The notes beneath the pieces are model-generated. The model ran no database searches. It worked only from the letters and a program-made list of their open reading frames with translations, and was not told the origin of the DNA. This document shows positions 1-8,045 of a DNA stretch of 64,000 nucleotides, in pieces. The DNA lies in NCBI GenBank assembly GCA_900113425.1, contig FOZF01000003.1:62001-126000 (forward strand), written 5' to 3'. A program made the position numbers and the translations under genes. The stretch comes from Stenotrophomonas maltophilia. GTDB taxonomy: Bacteria > Pseudomonadota > Gammaproteobacteria > Xanthomonadales > Xanthomonadaceae. Numbering within the stretch: position 1 is the first letter of the stretch; every line of letters begins with the position of its first letter.

Positions 1-2
1 CC

Positions 3-257
3 GCATTCCTGCCAGGCAAGCTGGCAGGTTTCGATACGGTCCTGGCCATGTACCACGACCAGGGCCTTCCGGTTCTGAAGTACTCCGGCTTCGAGCAGGC
101 CGTGAACCTGACCCTGGGCCTGCCCTACCCGCGCGTCGCTGTCGACCACGGTACCGCGCTGGACCTGGCCGGCCGCGGCATTGCCGATCCATCCAGCCTG
201 CAGGCGGCAACGGCGCTGTGTGCGCAGCTTGCGCGGCAACGTACACTGAGCGCATGA
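3..257 (+). CDS. pdxA: 4-hydroxythreonine-4-phosphate dehydrogenase PdxA, C-terminal part
   Basis: Only the last 84 codons are inside the window; the gene runs in from the left. The reading frame contains the [12 protein letters not shown] and [11 protein letters not shown] segments typical of the PdxA C-terminus, where the histidines belong to the metal and substrate site. PdxA oxidises 4-phosphohydroxy-L-threonine in the pyridoxal 5'-phosphate pathway in the cytosol. Its TGA overlaps the rsmA ATG (ATGA), and the order pdxA-rsmA-apaG-apaH matches that of E. coli and other gammaproteobacteria. Identification is secure even though the gene is partial. Confidence 0.95.
   Translation, partial: AFLPGKLAGFDTVLAMYHDQGLPVLKYSGFEQAVNLTLGLPYPRVAVDHGTALDLAGRGIADPSSLQAATALCAQLARQRTLSA
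242..253 (+). promoter_or_regulatory. candidate leaderless promoter of rsmA
   Basis: A TACACT hexamer (242-247) lies exactly six bases before the rsmA ATG, so transcription would start at about the start codon. It lies inside the pdxA 3' end. No convincing -35 element is visible. It is one of seven such sites in the window. Confidence 0.45.
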
Positions 258-1057
258 ATTCCCCGCATTCCCCCTCCGGCCCGGTGTTCACCGCCCCGGC
301 CAAGAAGCAGCTTGGCCAGCATTTCCTGGCCGATCGCCACTACATCGACAAGATCGTGATGGCGGTCAATCCCAAGGACGGTGATCGCCTGGTCGAGATC
401 GGCCCCGGCCAGGGAGCGATCACGCTGCCGCTGCTGCGCGTGCATCCGGCACTGACGGTGATCGAGTTCGACCGCGACCTGATCGCGCCGTTGACCGCCG
501 CCGCCGAGCCGCTGGGCGAGCTGACCATCGTCCACCGCGACGTGCTGCGCGTGGACTTCACCGAACTGGCGGCCGGACAGCCGATCCGTCTGGTCGGCAA
601 TCTCCCGTACAACATCTCCTCGCCGATCCTGTTCCATGCGCTGGAACATGCTGCCATGGTCCGCGACATGCACTTCATGCTGCAGAAGGAAGTGGTCGAC
701 CGCATGGCAGCCGGTCCCGGCAGCAAGGTGTATGGCCGCCTCAGCGTGATGCTGCAGGCCTACTGCACCGTCACCTCGCTGTTCGTGGTGCCGCCGGGTG
801 CGTTCCGGCCACCGCCGAAGGTCGATTCGGCCGTGGTACGGCTGGTGCCGCATGATCCGGCCACCGTCGGCATCCATGACCACGCCCGCTTCGCCGAAGT
901 GGTCAAGGCTGCCTTCGGCCAGCGCCGCAAGACCCTGCGCAACGCGCTGAACAACGTGGTGTCGGCCGACCAGTTCGCCGCTGCCGGCGTGCGCCCCGAT
1001 GCCCGCGCCGAACAGCTGGACGTGGCCGAATTCATCGCCCTGGCCAATGCCTCCTGA
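254..1057 (+). CDS. rsmA: 16S rRNA (adenine1518-N6/adenine1519-N6)-dimethyltransferase
   Basis: This 267-aa protein dimethylates two adjacent adenines in the 3'-terminal hairpin of 16S rRNA using SAM, a late step of 30S assembly. Visible features are KKQLGQHFL near the N-terminus, the SAM-binding motif [11 protein letters not shown], the catalytic NLPYNISSP motif, and the [12 protein letters not shown] segment of the family. The ATG at 254 gives the usual length. A longer frame from 218 would add 12 residues with no homology. The start overlaps the pdxA stop (ATGA). A TACACT box six bases upstream suggests an additional leaderless transcript. Confidence 0.97.
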   Translation: MNSPHSPSGPVFTAPAKKQLGQHFLADRHYIDKIVMAVNPKDGDRLVEIGPGQGAITLPLLRVHPALTVIEFDRDLIAPLTAAAEPLGELTIVHRDVLRVDFTELAAGQPIRLVGNLPYNISSPILFHALEHAAMVRDMHFMLQKEVVDRMAAGPGSKVYGRLSVMLQAYCTVTSLFVVPPGAFRPPPKVDSAVVRLVPHDPATVGIHDHARFAEVVKAAFGQRRKTLRNALNNVVSADQFAAAGVRPDARAEQLDVAEFIALANAS

Positions 1058-1058
1058 T

Positions 1059-1070
1059 TACACTGCCGGT
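1059..1070 (+). promoter_or_regulatory. candidate leaderless promoter of apaG
   Basis: TACACT (1059-1064) lies six bases before the apaG ATG at 1071. It begins just after the rsmA stop codon. No SD-like sequence lies between it and the ATG, and no clear -35 is visible. Confidence 0.45.
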
Positions 1071-1454
1071 ATGGAAGACGCTGACGTTTACGCCATTTCC
1101 GTCGAAGTCGCACCGCGATTCCTCGATGACCAGTCCGTGCCGGAAGACGGCCGCTATGCGTTCGCCTATACGATCCGCATCCACAACCAGGGCCGGGTGG
1201 CCGCGCGGCTGATCGCGCGCCACTGGCGCATCACCGATGCCAACGGCCGCGTCGAACACGTCGATGGCGAAGGTGTGATCGGTGAGCAGCCGCGGCTGCG
1301 CCCCGGTGAAGACTTCCACTACACGTCCGGTGTCATGCTGGCGACCGATCACGGGACCATGCAGGGCCACTACGACATGGTCGCCGATGACGGCACCGAA
1401 TTCGCCGCGCCGGTCGCACCGTTCGTGCTGGCCATCCCACGTACCCTGCACTGA
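1071..1454 (+). CDS. apaG: ApaG domain protein
   Basis: This 127-aa protein is almost exactly the length of E. coli ApaG (125 aa). It shows the family pattern: an all-beta core with the [26 protein letters not shown] and [10 protein letters not shown] segments that form the conserved glycine-rich loop. ApaG folds like a fibronectin type III domain; its exact role is unresolved, although it is genetically linked to ApaH and diadenosine tetraphosphate. The ATG at 1071 removes a non-homologous 24-residue extension that overlaps rsmA. It lies between rsmA and apaH as in E. coli. Confidence 0.95.
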   Translation: MEDADVYAISVEVAPRFLDDQSVPEDGRYAFAYTIRIHNQGRVAARLIARHWRITDANGRVEHVDGEGVIGEQPRLRPGEDFHYTSGVMLATDHGTMQGHYDMVADDGTEFAAPVAPFVLAIPRTLH

Positions 1455-1469
1455 CACGGAGGCCGGACG

Positions 1470-2489
1470 ATGAGTGTGTGGGCGATCGGCGACCTGCAGG
1501 GCTGCTATGACGTGACCCAGCGACTGCTGGAGAAGCTGCGCTTCGACCCCGCGCAGGACACCCTGTGGTTCTGCGGCGACCTGGTCAACCGCGGTGGTCA
1601 GTCCCTGGAAACGCTGCGGCTGGTGCATTCGCTGCGCGAGCACAGCGTGGTCGTGCTGGGCAATCATGATCTTTCGCTGCTGGCTGTCGGTGCACGCACC
1701 GAGGAAGAGCAGCGCAAGGTCAATCCGGACCTGCTGCGCATCGTGCAGGCCGAGGACCGCGACGAGCTGCTGGACTGGCTGCGCCTGCAGAAGCTGGTGC
1801 ATGTGGACCGCGAGATGGGCTGGATGATGGTGCACGCCGGCCTGGCGCCGAAGTGGACCACGCAGATGGCCGAAAAGCATGCGGCCGAAGTCGAGGTGCA
1901 ACTGCACGGTGCGGGCTACCGCAAGCTGTTCCGCAACATGTACGGCGACAAGCCGAGCTGGGCACCGAACCTGTCCGGCTACGACCGTTCGCGGGCGATC
2001 ATCAACGTGCTCACCCGCATGCGCTACTGCACTCCGCGCGGGCGCATCGGCATCGAGGACAAGGGCACGCCGGGCACTCAGGAACAGGGACTGTATCCGT
2101 GGTTTGAAGTGCCCGGCCGCGTCGAGCGCGACCTGAAGGTCGTATGCGGCCACTGGTCGGCGCTGGGCCTGACCATCACCCAGGGCGTGCACGCCATCGA
2201 TACCGGCGCGGTATGGGGCGGCAAGCTGACCGCGATCCAGCTCGACACCGATGAGCTGCGCGTGGTGCAGGTGCCCGGCCGCGATGTGCCGGCCCCGGTT
2301 CCGAATGCCCGGCCGCCGGCGCGACCGGCCCACGAGCGGTCCGCGGCTGCGGCACAGGGCAAGGAACAGGGCGGCGGAAACACCGCTGCCAACCCCGGCA
2401 ATCGCGGCCCACGCCGCCGCCGTCGCCGCGGTGGTGGTGGTGGCGGTACGGGTGGCGGCAACAGCACCAGCACGCCGCCGCAGGCATGA
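1470..2489 (+). CDS. apaH: symmetrical bis(5'-nucleosyl)-tetraphosphatase with a basic Arg/Gly tail
   Basis: ApaH cleaves Ap4A to two ADP and, in E. coli, also removes Np4 caps from RNA. The metallophosphatase motifs GDLQG (residues 7-11), GDLVNRG and GNHD are all present, and CGHW marks a later metal-ligand motif. The ATG at 1470 follows a CGGAGG Shine-Dalgarno. The protein is 339 aa against about 280 in E. coli. The extra C-terminal roughly 70 residues are Pro/Ala/Arg rich and contain a run of six arginines followed by a run of glycines, probably disordered and strongly basic. The stop overlaps the next gene (ATGA), so the two are translationally coupled. Confidence 0.95.
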   Translation: MSVWAIGDLQGCYDVTQRLLEKLRFDPAQDTLWFCGDLVNRGGQSLETLRLVHSLREHSVVVLGNHDLSLLAVGARTEEEQRKVNPDLLRIVQAEDRDELLDWLRLQKLVHVDREMGWMMVHAGLAPKWTTQMAEKHAAEVEVQLHGAGYRKLFRNMYGDKPSWAPNLSGYDRSRAIINVLTRMRYCTPRGRIGIEDKGTPGTQEQGLYPWFEVPGRVERDLKVVCGHWSALGLTITQGVHAIDTGAVWGGKLTAIQLDTDELRVVQVPGRDVPAPVPNARPPARPAHERSAAAAQGKEQGGGNTAANPGNRGPRRRRRRGGGGGGTGGGNSTSTPPQA

Positions 2490-3133
2490 CCCCGCGCGGT
2501 CGGGCGCCATGGACGGTGCTGCTGCTGACGCTGGCCCTGGCCAGCGGCTGCCAGCCCGCTCCGGCCCCGGTTCCCTCCGGCGGCGAAAACGCCGGCCACG
2601 CACCATCGCAACCGCAGGCATCTTCGCCGCCGCTGGTGACCGCGGCGCGCGCGCAGATCGGCGTCACCACCCGCTACGACCCGGCCTATCGGGTGCTGGC
2701 CTATCCCGGCGGAGACGTCCCGATTGATCGTGGTGTGTGTACCGACGTGGTGGTGCGCGCCCTGCGCGATCTGGGACTGGATCTGCAGGCACGCGTGCAT
2801 GAAGACATGCGCAGCAGTTTCGGCGCCTATCCCGCGATATGGGGCCTGTCACGGCCGGATCGCAACATCGATCATCGCCGCGTACCGAACCTGATGCGCT
2901 GGTTCGAGCGGCAGGGTTGGCAGCAGCCCATCACGGCCCTCGCCGCCGACTACGCGGCTGGCGACATCGTCGCCTGGAAGCTCAATGGCAACGGCCTGCT
3001 GCACGTGGGCATCGTCTCCGACCGGCAGCTGGCCGACGGGACACCGCTGGTACTGCACAACATCTCGCGCGGAACCCGGGAAGAGAACCTGCTGTTCCAG
3101 CACGCCATCATCGGGCATTACCGGATGCCGTAA
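2486..3133 (+). CDS. DUF1287 family lipoprotein
   Basis: This 215-aa protein starts on the ATGA overlap with apaH. The N-terminus has a hydrophobic stretch ending LALASGC, a good lipobox, so it should be a lipoprotein. After a Pro-rich linker comes a DUF1287 domain: the segments RAQIGVTTRYDP, GVCTDVVVRALRDLG, GDIVAWKL and HVGIVSD resemble an NlpC/P60-like papain fold, in which the Cys of GVCTD and the His of LLHVGIV would be catalytic candidates. The substrate is unknown; a cell-wall or envelope role is an inference from the fold and lipid anchor. Confidence 0.85.
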   Translation: MTPRGRAPWTVLLLTLALASGCQPAPAPVPSGGENAGHAPSQPQASSPPLVTAARAQIGVTTRYDPAYRVLAYPGGDVPIDRGVCTDVVVRALRDLGLDLQARVHEDMRSSFGAYPAIWGLSRPDRNIDHRRVPNLMRWFERQGWQQPITALAADYAAGDIVAWKLNGNGLLHVGIVSDRQLADGTPLVLHNISRGTREENLLFQHAIIGHYRMP

Positions 3134-3159
3134 ACGATCCTGTAGCCTCGAGGAACGCG

Positions 3160-3176
3160 GCCGAGCATGGCTCGGC
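3160..3176. terminator. hairpin between convergent DUF1287 gene and folA
   Basis: GCCGAG-CATGG-CTCGGC forms a short stem-loop in the 51-bp gap between two convergent genes. A GTAG lies 18 bases to its left (3142-3145), so it may be a degenerate SMAG-type repeat acting as a two-way terminator. There is no T-run. Confidence 0.5.
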
Positions 3177-3184
3177 TCTGGCGA

Positions 3185-3676
3185 TCAGCGGCGCACGTAA
3201 TGCACGAAGCGGAACGCGTAGGCGTGGCGTTCGTCGGCCGGATGCGGCTCACTGCTTGTTTCCCGCCACAGCTGCGGGTCCACCTCCGGGAAATGGGTGT
3301 CGGCCGGCACTTCGGCATCGACCCAGGTCAGGTACAGGTCACTGGCCTGGTCCAGCAGCTGGCGGAAGATCTCGCCGCCTCCGATGACACACAGCTCACT
3401 GGCACCCTCGCCTTCAGCGATCGCCGTCGCTTCGTCCAGCGAGCCCACCGCGCGCATGCCCTCGAACGGCACCTGGCCGCTGCGGGTCAGCACCAGGTTG
3501 GTCCGCCCCGGCAGCACGCGGCCGATCGACTCGGCCGTCCTGCGCCCCATCAGGATCGGCTTGCCCAGGGTGAGCGCCTTGAAGTGCTTGAAGTCATCCG
3601 GCAGGTGCCAGGGCATGGCATTGCCCTGGCCGATGCCACGGTTGCGATCCAGCGCCACGATCATCGAAAGCCTCAT
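3185..3676 (-). CDS. folA: dihydrofolate reductase
   Basis: This 163-aa protein reduces dihydrofolate to tetrahydrofolate with NADPH. Characteristic segments are MIVALDRNRGIG near the N-terminus, NAMPWHLPDDFKHFK (the Asp of the active site is in LPDD), MGRRTAESIGRVLPGR for NADPH binding, and CVIGGGEIFRQLL. The length matches the E. coli enzyme (159 aa). The ATG at 3676 lies 6 bases after the thyA stop; a GTG at 3685 overlaps that stop and is an alternative start. Position right after thyA makes sense: ThyA generates the dihydrofolate that FolA recycles. The family is the target of trimethoprim. Confidence 0.96.
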   Translation of the reverse strand: MRLSMIVALDRNRGIGQGNAMPWHLPDDFKHFKALTLGKPILMGRRTAESIGRVLPGRTNLVLTRSGQVPFEGMRAVGSLDEATAIAEGEGASELCVIGGGEIFRQLLDQASDLYLTWVDAEVPADTHFPEVDPQLWRETSSEPHPADERHAYAFRFVHYVRR

Positions 3677-3681
3677 CGCGC

Positions 3682-4476
3682 TCACACCGCCACCGGCGCC
3701 TTGATGGTCGGATGCGGGTCGTAGCCCTCGATGCGGATGTCGTCGAACTGGAAGCCGAACAGATCGGTCACCTCCGGATTCAACCACAGCTTCGGCAGCG
3801 CACGCGGCGAGCGCGAGAGCTGCTCGCGGGCCTGATCGAAGTGGTTTGAATACAGGTGCGCGTCGCCCAGCGTGTGCACAAAATCGCCGACGCCCAGGCC
3901 GGTCGCCTGCGCAACCATGTGGGTCAGCAGCGCATAGCTGGCGATGTTGAACGGCACGCCGAGGAAGATGTCGCCGCTGCGCTGGTACAACTGGCAGCTG
4001 AGCCTGCCATCGGCCACGTAGAACTGGAACAGGTTGTGGCAGGGCATCAGCGCCATCTGCGAGAGCTCGCCCACGTTCCAGGCGCTGACCACCAGCCGCC
4101 GCGAATCGGGATTGCGCCTGATCTCGTCCACCAGCCACTGCATCTGGTCGATCTCACGCCCGTCGGCGGCAGCCCAGCTGCGCCACTGCTTGCCGTACAC
4201 CGGGCCAAGATCACCGTTGCCGTCGGCCCATTCGTCCCAGATCCGTACCTGGTTGTCCTTCAGGTAGCCGATGTTGGTATCGCCTTTCAGGAACCACAGC
4301 AGCTCGTGGATGATCGAGCGCAGGTGCAGCTTCTTGGTGGTGACCAGCGGGAAACCTTCGTTGAGGTCGAAGCGCATCTGCCAGCCGAACACGCTGCGGG
4401 TGCCGGTACCGGTGCGGTCGCTCTTCTCCGTCCCGTGCTCCAGCACGTGCGAGAGCAGGTCCAGGTAGGCCTTCAT
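3682..4476 (-). CDS. thyA: thymidylate synthase
   Basis: This 264-aa enzyme, the same length as E. coli ThyA, methylates dUMP to dTMP with methylene-tetrahydrofolate. The catalytic cysteine is in MPCHNLFQF; the phosphate-binding arginines are in [13 protein letters not shown]; and [13 protein letters not shown] and [12 protein letters not shown] are family signatures. The ATG at 4476 overlaps the lgt stop (ATGA), so a long N-terminal extension of the open frame into lgt is discarded. lgt-thyA-folA form one minus-strand operon with translational coupling. Confidence 0.97.
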   Translation of the reverse strand: MKAYLDLLSHVLEHGTEKSDRTGTGTRSVFGWQMRFDLNEGFPLVTTKKLHLRSIIHELLWFLKGDTNIGYLKDNQVRIWDEWADGNGDLGPVYGKQWRSWAAADGREIDQMQWLVDEIRRNPDSRRLVVSAWNVGELSQMALMPCHNLFQFYVADGRLSCQLYQRSGDIFLGVPFNIASYALLTHMVAQATGLGVGDFVHTLGDAHLYSNHFDQAREQLSRSPRALPKLWLNPEVTDLFGFQFDDIRIEGYDPHPTIKAPVAV

Positions 4477-5357
4477 GCCCTGCCCTCCACCGCCAGCGGC
4501 TGCGGCTGCAGTACCGGCGCGCGGCGCGACATCGCCAGCAGCACCAGGCCCAGCGCGATCAGCGGCAGGCTGAGGATCTGGCCGCGGGTGAGCCAGTCGA
4601 ACGCCACGTAGATGCCGTTGTCGGGCATGCGCACGAATTCCACCGCGAAACGGAAGACACCGTACATCAGCGCGAACAGGCCCCCCACCAGATAGCGATG
4701 GCGTGGCTTGGCCGACACCACCCACAGCACCACGAACATCACCAGCCCCTCCAGGAAGGCTTCATACAGCTGCGAGGGGTGGCGTGCGTACTGGTTCAGC
4801 GCGCCGGTCGCGAACTGCGCCTGCAGGGTCGCGTGGTCAAGCTGGTTCAGCGGGGCCGGCAGGCCGGACGGAAATACCACGCCCCAGCTGCCGTCGGTGT
4901 ATTTGCCCCACAGTTCTGCACCGATGAAGTTGCCGATGCGGCCAAAACCCAGGCCCAGCGGCACCAGCGGCGCCATGAAGTCCATGGTGTCGAAGAAGTG
5001 CAGCCTGTGCTTGCGCGACCACCACCAGCAGGCACCGAGCACACCCAGCAGGCCACCGTGGAAGCTCATGCCTCCGTCCCATACCTTGAACAGCAGCAGC
5101 GGGTTGTGCAGGAAATCGCCCAGCGCGTAGAACAGCATGTAACCGATGCGCCCGCCCAGCACGACGCCCAGCATGGCGTAGAACAACAGGTCGGAGAATC
5201 CGTTGGCATCGACGCCCGGCAGGCGCCCGGCGGCGATCCGGCGACGGCCGAGCAGCCAGGCGGCGGTGAAGCCCAGCAGGTACATGATGCCGTACCAATG
5301 CACCTTGATCGGCCCCAGCGAGAGGGCGATGGGGTCGATGTCGTGGAAATAGATCAT
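4473..5357 (-). CDS. lgt: prolipoprotein diacylglyceryl transferase
   Basis: This 294-aa integral inner-membrane enzyme transfers diacylglyceryl from phosphatidylglycerol to the lipobox cysteine of prolipoproteins. It shows several hydrophobic segments, the essential HGGLLG region, and the signature [14 protein letters not shown]. The first gene of the lgt-thyA-folA operon, it is preceded on the minus strand by a TAAAAT -10-like box at 5389-5384 and a short leader with AGGCG near the ATG. Its product is needed by the lipoproteins encoded nearby, such as the DUF1287 protein and LemA. Confidence 0.97.
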   Translation of the reverse strand: MIYFHDIDPIALSLGPIKVHWYGIMYLLGFTAAWLLGRRRIAAGRLPGVDANGFSDLLFYAMLGVVLGGRIGYMLFYALGDFLHNPLLLFKVWDGGMSFHGGLLGVLGACWWWSRKHRLHFFDTMDFMAPLVPLGLGFGRIGNFIGAELWGKYTDGSWGVVFPSGLPAPLNQLDHATLQAQFATGALNQYARHPSQLYEAFLEGLVMFVVLWVVSAKPRHRYLVGGLFALMYGVFRFAVEFVRMPDNGIYVAFDWLTRGQILSLPLIALGLVLLAMSRRAPVLQPQPLAVEGRA

Positions 5358-5391
5358 GGAAGACGCCTGGCAGGAGTACGGGTATTTTAGC

Positions 5392-5417
5392 GCCCCGACC
5401 CGGCCCGGGACCGGGGC
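5392..5417. terminator. GC-rich hairpin between the second TPM gene and lgt
   Basis: GCCCCG and CGGGGC flank a nested CCCGG/CCGGG stem directly after the stop of the minus-strand TPM gene. No T-run is present. It probably ends the lemA operon transcript before the lgt promoter. Confidence 0.5.
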
Positions 5418-5912
5418 TCAGCCCAGGATCTGCGGCGCATTCGGGAGCGCGTCATCCTCCGACCGCGTCGAGACCGGAAAGTGCCCTTCCACCAGGCTGG
5501 AGACTTCGTCGATCGCATCGCGCAGCGCATCCACCGGACTGGCGCCGCGCAGGCCTTCGCGCAGGTGGGTGCACACCCGCTGCCACTGCGCCGTGCTGAC
5601 CCGGTCGTGCAGGCCCCGGTCGGCGACGATCTCGATGGCGTGGTCGGCCAGCAGCAGGTAGATCAGTACGCCGTTGTTGTGCCGGGTATCCCAGGTGCGC
5701 AGATGGGCGAAGGCCTGCTCTGCCGCCTGGCGCGGCGTGATTCCGCGCCAGACCGCGTGCAGCGGCAGGTCGGCTTCGACAGCGAACATCACCTGGCCGC
5801 CGTGGCGCTGCTCACCGGCAGCGATGGCCGCGGTGATCGCCTGCAGCGTGGCGGGGGGAAAGGCCCGTCGTACCGAGGGCGAGAACAGATGACGGCAAAG
5901 ACGACGGATCAT
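5418..5912 (-). CDS. TPM domain protein (small, YgcG-type)
   Basis: This 164-aa protein is the last gene of the lemA operon. The TPM fold is suggested by GGQVMFAVEADLPL, the WDTRHNNGVLIYLLLADHAIEIVADRGLHD segment (shared with the upstream protein's GIDDGVLLVVA) and a C-terminal LIEGHFP-like end. There is no clear signal peptide. I chose the ATG at 5912 because AGGAGG lies six bases upstream on the minus strand; it overlaps the preceding stop (TGATG). GTG and TTG codons just upstream are possible starts. TPM domains occur with LemA in many bacteria; no enzymatic role is established. Confidence 0.85.
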   Translation of the reverse strand: MIRRLCRHLFSPSVRRAFPPATLQAITAAIAAGEQRHGGQVMFAVEADLPLHAVWRGITPRQAAEQAFAHLRTWDTRHNNGVLIYLLLADHAIEIVADRGLHDRVSTAQWQRVCTHLREGLRGASPVDALRDAIDEVSSLVEGHFPVSTRSEDDALPNAPQILG

Positions 5913-6799
5913 CACCAACCTCCTGAAGCACCACCGCCGCCGGAACGGCCACCGCCGCCGCCCCAGCCGCCACCGCCGCCGAAACCGCCGCCGCCCCCGA
6001 ACCCGCCACCACCGCCCCAGCTGCCGCCGCCCCAGCCACTGCCGCCGGCAAAGCGGCCGGGATGGCCGGACAGCATCGCCACCACCAGCCCGACAACGCC
6101 GGCCATGCCACTGGCCAGCAGGGTGGAGGTGAACAGGAAGGCAGCAACCGCCGCACCGGCACCTCCGAGCAGGCCGCGCACCGGCCGCGGCACCCGCGAG
6201 AACACGCCCCGCAGCACCGTGCCCGCGAACACGCCGATGAACAGCGCAAGGAACCAGGTGTCGCCGCCACCGCCGGGCTCGCGCCCGCGATGGCCGCTGA
6301 CCGGCGCCGGCAACGGTTCGCCGTCGATCAGTTTGACCAGCACCGCGGTGGCATCGGTGATGCCGCCGGCGTAGTCGCCACTGCGGAAGCGTGGCACCAG
6401 GTATTCCTGGATGACGCGGTTGGCGATGGCATCGGGGATCGCCCCTTCCAGGCCGTAGCCCGGCTCGATGCGCACGCGCCGGTCCTCCTTGGCCACCACC
6501 AGCAGCACACCGTCATCGATCCCTTTGCGTCCGATCTGCCACTGGTCGAACACGCGGGTGGTGTACTGGGCGATGTCCTCGGGCTGGGTGGTGGGCACCA
6601 CCAGCACCTGCAGCTGGCTGCCCTTGCGCTGCTGCAGGTCCAATGCCTGCTGCACCAGCGCCTGCTTCTGCGCGGCATCCAGCGTGCCGGTGGTGTCGAC
6701 CACCGGCGAGTCCAGCGCGGGGATGGGCGCCAGCGACTGTGCGTGGCCGGCCAGCGGCAGCCACAGCAGCATGACCAGCAGTGCCGTCGCCAGACGCAT
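5912..6799 (-). CDS. TPM domain membrane protein, YgcG family
   Basis: This 295-aa protein has an N-terminal signal peptide (MRLATALLVMLLWLPLAGHA), then a TPM domain (about residues 30-150) with VVDTTGTLDAAQK, LQVLVVPTT, GIDDGVLLVVAKEDRRVRIEPGYGLEG and AIANRVI. One or two hydrophobic segments follow (about 185-245), and the C-terminus is a Gly/Trp-rich tail. This is the usual architecture of the YgcG partner of LemA. Three bases separate it from the lemA stop. The signal peptide implies that the TPM domain is on the periplasmic side. Confidence 0.9.
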   Translation of the reverse strand: MRLATALLVMLLWLPLAGHAQSLAPIPALDSPVVDTTGTLDAAQKQALVQQALDLQQRKGSQLQVLVVPTTQPEDIAQYTTRVFDQWQIGRKGIDDGVLLVVAKEDRRVRIEPGYGLEGAIPDAIANRVIQEYLVPRFRSGDYAGGITDATAVLVKLIDGEPLPAPVSGHRGREPGGGGDTWFLALFIGVFAGTVLRGVFSRVPRPVRGLLGGAGAAVAAFLFTSTLLASGMAGVVGLVVAMLSGHPGRFAGGSGWGGGSWGGGGGFGGGGGFGGGGGWGGGGGRSGGGGASGGW

Positions 6800-6802
6800 G
6801 GC

Positions 6803-7423
6803 TCAATGGCCCGGCTGCGGTGCCGGCTGCTGCTGCGGCGCGTTGCCGAAATCGACGGCCGGTGCGTTGGAGATCTGCGCTTCGTTGTCCACGGTGAAGT
6901 TCGGCTTGGTCTTGTAGCCGAACAGCTTGGCGGTGATCACCTGCGGGAACGAGCGGATGTAGGTGTTGTAGTCCTGCACCTGCTGGATGTAGCGGCCACG
7001 GGCGACGGTGATGCGGTTCTCGGTGCCTTCCAGCTGGGCCTGCAGGTCACGGAAGTTCTGGTCGGACTTGAGCACCGGGTAGTTCTCGGTGACGACCAGC
7101 AGGCGCGACAGCGCGCTGCCGAGTTCGCCCTGGGCCTGCTGGAACTGCTTCAGCGACGCTTCGTCGTCGGCATTGACGTTGATCTGGCCGACGCGCGAAC
7201 GGGCATTGGTGACTTCCGTCAGCACGCGCTCTTCCTGGCTGGCGAAGCCCTTCACGGTCTGCACCAGGTTGGGCACCAGGTCGGCGCGGCGCTTGTACTG
7301 GTTGAGCACTTCGGCCCAGCTGGCCTTGACCGCTTCATCCTTCTGCTGGATCGCGTTGTAGCCGCAGCCGGACAGCAGGGAGGCCAGCAGCATCAGGGGC
7401 AGGACACGGGTGAACAGGCGCAT
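6803..7423 (-). CDS. lemA: LemA family lipoprotein
   Basis: This 206-aa protein has a signal peptide with a lipobox (LLASLLSGC), so it is probably lipid-anchored. The LemA helical-bundle segments are clear: YNAIQQKDEAVKASWAEVLNQYKRRADLVPNLV, ARSRVG, ENYPVLKSDQNFRDLQAQLEGTENRI and ARGRYIQQVQDYN. The C-terminus is Gln/Pro rich. It heads a three-gene operon with two TPM proteins. The open frame continues upstream across a G11 tract, but the ATG at 7423 is the first one before a signal peptide. The molecular role of LemA is not known. Confidence 0.92.
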   Translation of the reverse strand: MRLFTRVLPLMLLASLLSGCGYNAIQQKDEAVKASWAEVLNQYKRRADLVPNLVQTVKGFASQEERVLTEVTNARSRVGQINVNADDEASLKQFQQAQGELGSALSRLLVVTENYPVLKSDQNFRDLQAQLEGTENRITVARGRYIQQVQDYNTYIRSFPQVITAKLFGYKTKPNFTVDNEAQISNAPAVDFGNAPQQQPAPQPGH

Positions 7424-7715
7424 GGCGGCAATTCCGGGTGGGCTTGGCGCCGAGCATGCCATGGTTCGGGTGAAAGACCGGCCATCGGGCGCCCCCCCCC
7501 CCTCCGCGGTGGCCATGCTCATGGATCGCCTGAGTAGTCCGGGCGCGTGGGCATGGCGGGGGACGCCGTGAATCCGTCCCTGGAGGCTTAGCCGCGCCAT
7601 CCATGGCGCGGATACCCCCGCCACGCCCACCCGCCCGGCCTCATACGGTTTCCTGCGCACCGCGGGAAGATCAAAAGAAAAAATCAAAAGCAAAAGCCGA
7701 TTTCTTCAGGCATTC

Positions 7716-7739
7716 GTGTCGACCAAGGTCGACACCTAC
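7716..7739 (-). repeat. SMAG-like GTAG palindrome
   Basis: Read on the minus strand, GTAG is followed by GTGTCGACC, a short centre and GGTCGACAC, a near-perfect stem. This matches the SMAG design (GTAG head plus stem-loop) described in S. maltophilia. Confidence 0.7.
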
Positions 7740-7782
7740 CAGAGCGGAACGCCGTTGCGACAGATCGCGGGAATCTGTCGAA

Positions 7783-7964
7783 GGCGGGGCGGGTCCGGTT
7801 GAGGGGGCGTGAGCCGCATGGATGCGGCGACCGAGCTTACATGGGTGAGGGCGCTTTGCTTGCGAAGCACTGCTTCGCAAGCGCCCGAACGCACAGCCGC
7901 CAGCGGCTGGGCCGGGCCCCGCAGGGGTACTTGCAGCGTCCCCCTCAACCGGACCCACCCCGCC
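7783..7964. repeat. 182-bp element bounded by 25-bp inverted repeats
   Basis: The ends 7783-7807 and 7940-7964 are inverted copies with a single mismatch; the core is GGGTCCGGTTGAGGGGG. Inside is a second strong stem, roughly 7850-7887 (TGCGAAGCA against TGCTTCGCA, extended by GGGCGCT and AGCGCCC), and a GCCGCATGGATGCGGC hairpin near the left arm. No ORF is convincing. It looks like a dispersed structured repeat or RNA rather than a gene. Confidence 0.65.
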
Positions 7965-8010
7965 AACCCACGGAATGCAGGCTTTTGCCGTTGACGTTGA
8001 TTCGGCGGGT

Positions 8011-8029
8011 GCAGGGCTGCAAGCCCTGC
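8011..8029. terminator. hairpin downstream of the MFS gene
   Basis: GCAGGGCT-GCA-AGCCCTGC is a perfect 8-bp stem located 17 bases beyond the stop codon of the minus-strand MFS gene. No T-run follows. Confidence 0.55.
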
Positions 8030-8045
8030 CGGAGCCCAACACCCC

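Larger units (their letters stand above)
7424..8045. other. 622-bp gene-free spacer with several repeats
   Basis: This spacer between lemA and the MFS gene holds an 11-cytosine run (7492-7502), an A/T-rich stretch with repeated AAAAG/CAAAAG units (about 7670-7700), a SMAG palindrome (7716-7739), a 182-bp element with terminal inverted repeats (7783-7964) and a hairpin after the MFS stop (8011-8029). Open frames crossing it have no recognisable protein features. Confidence 0.7.

Noticed and set aside
2078..2800. Arg/Pro/Gly-rich minus-strand frames over the apaH tail
   Set aside because: They arise from the low-complexity apaH 3' end; no motif or ribosome site.
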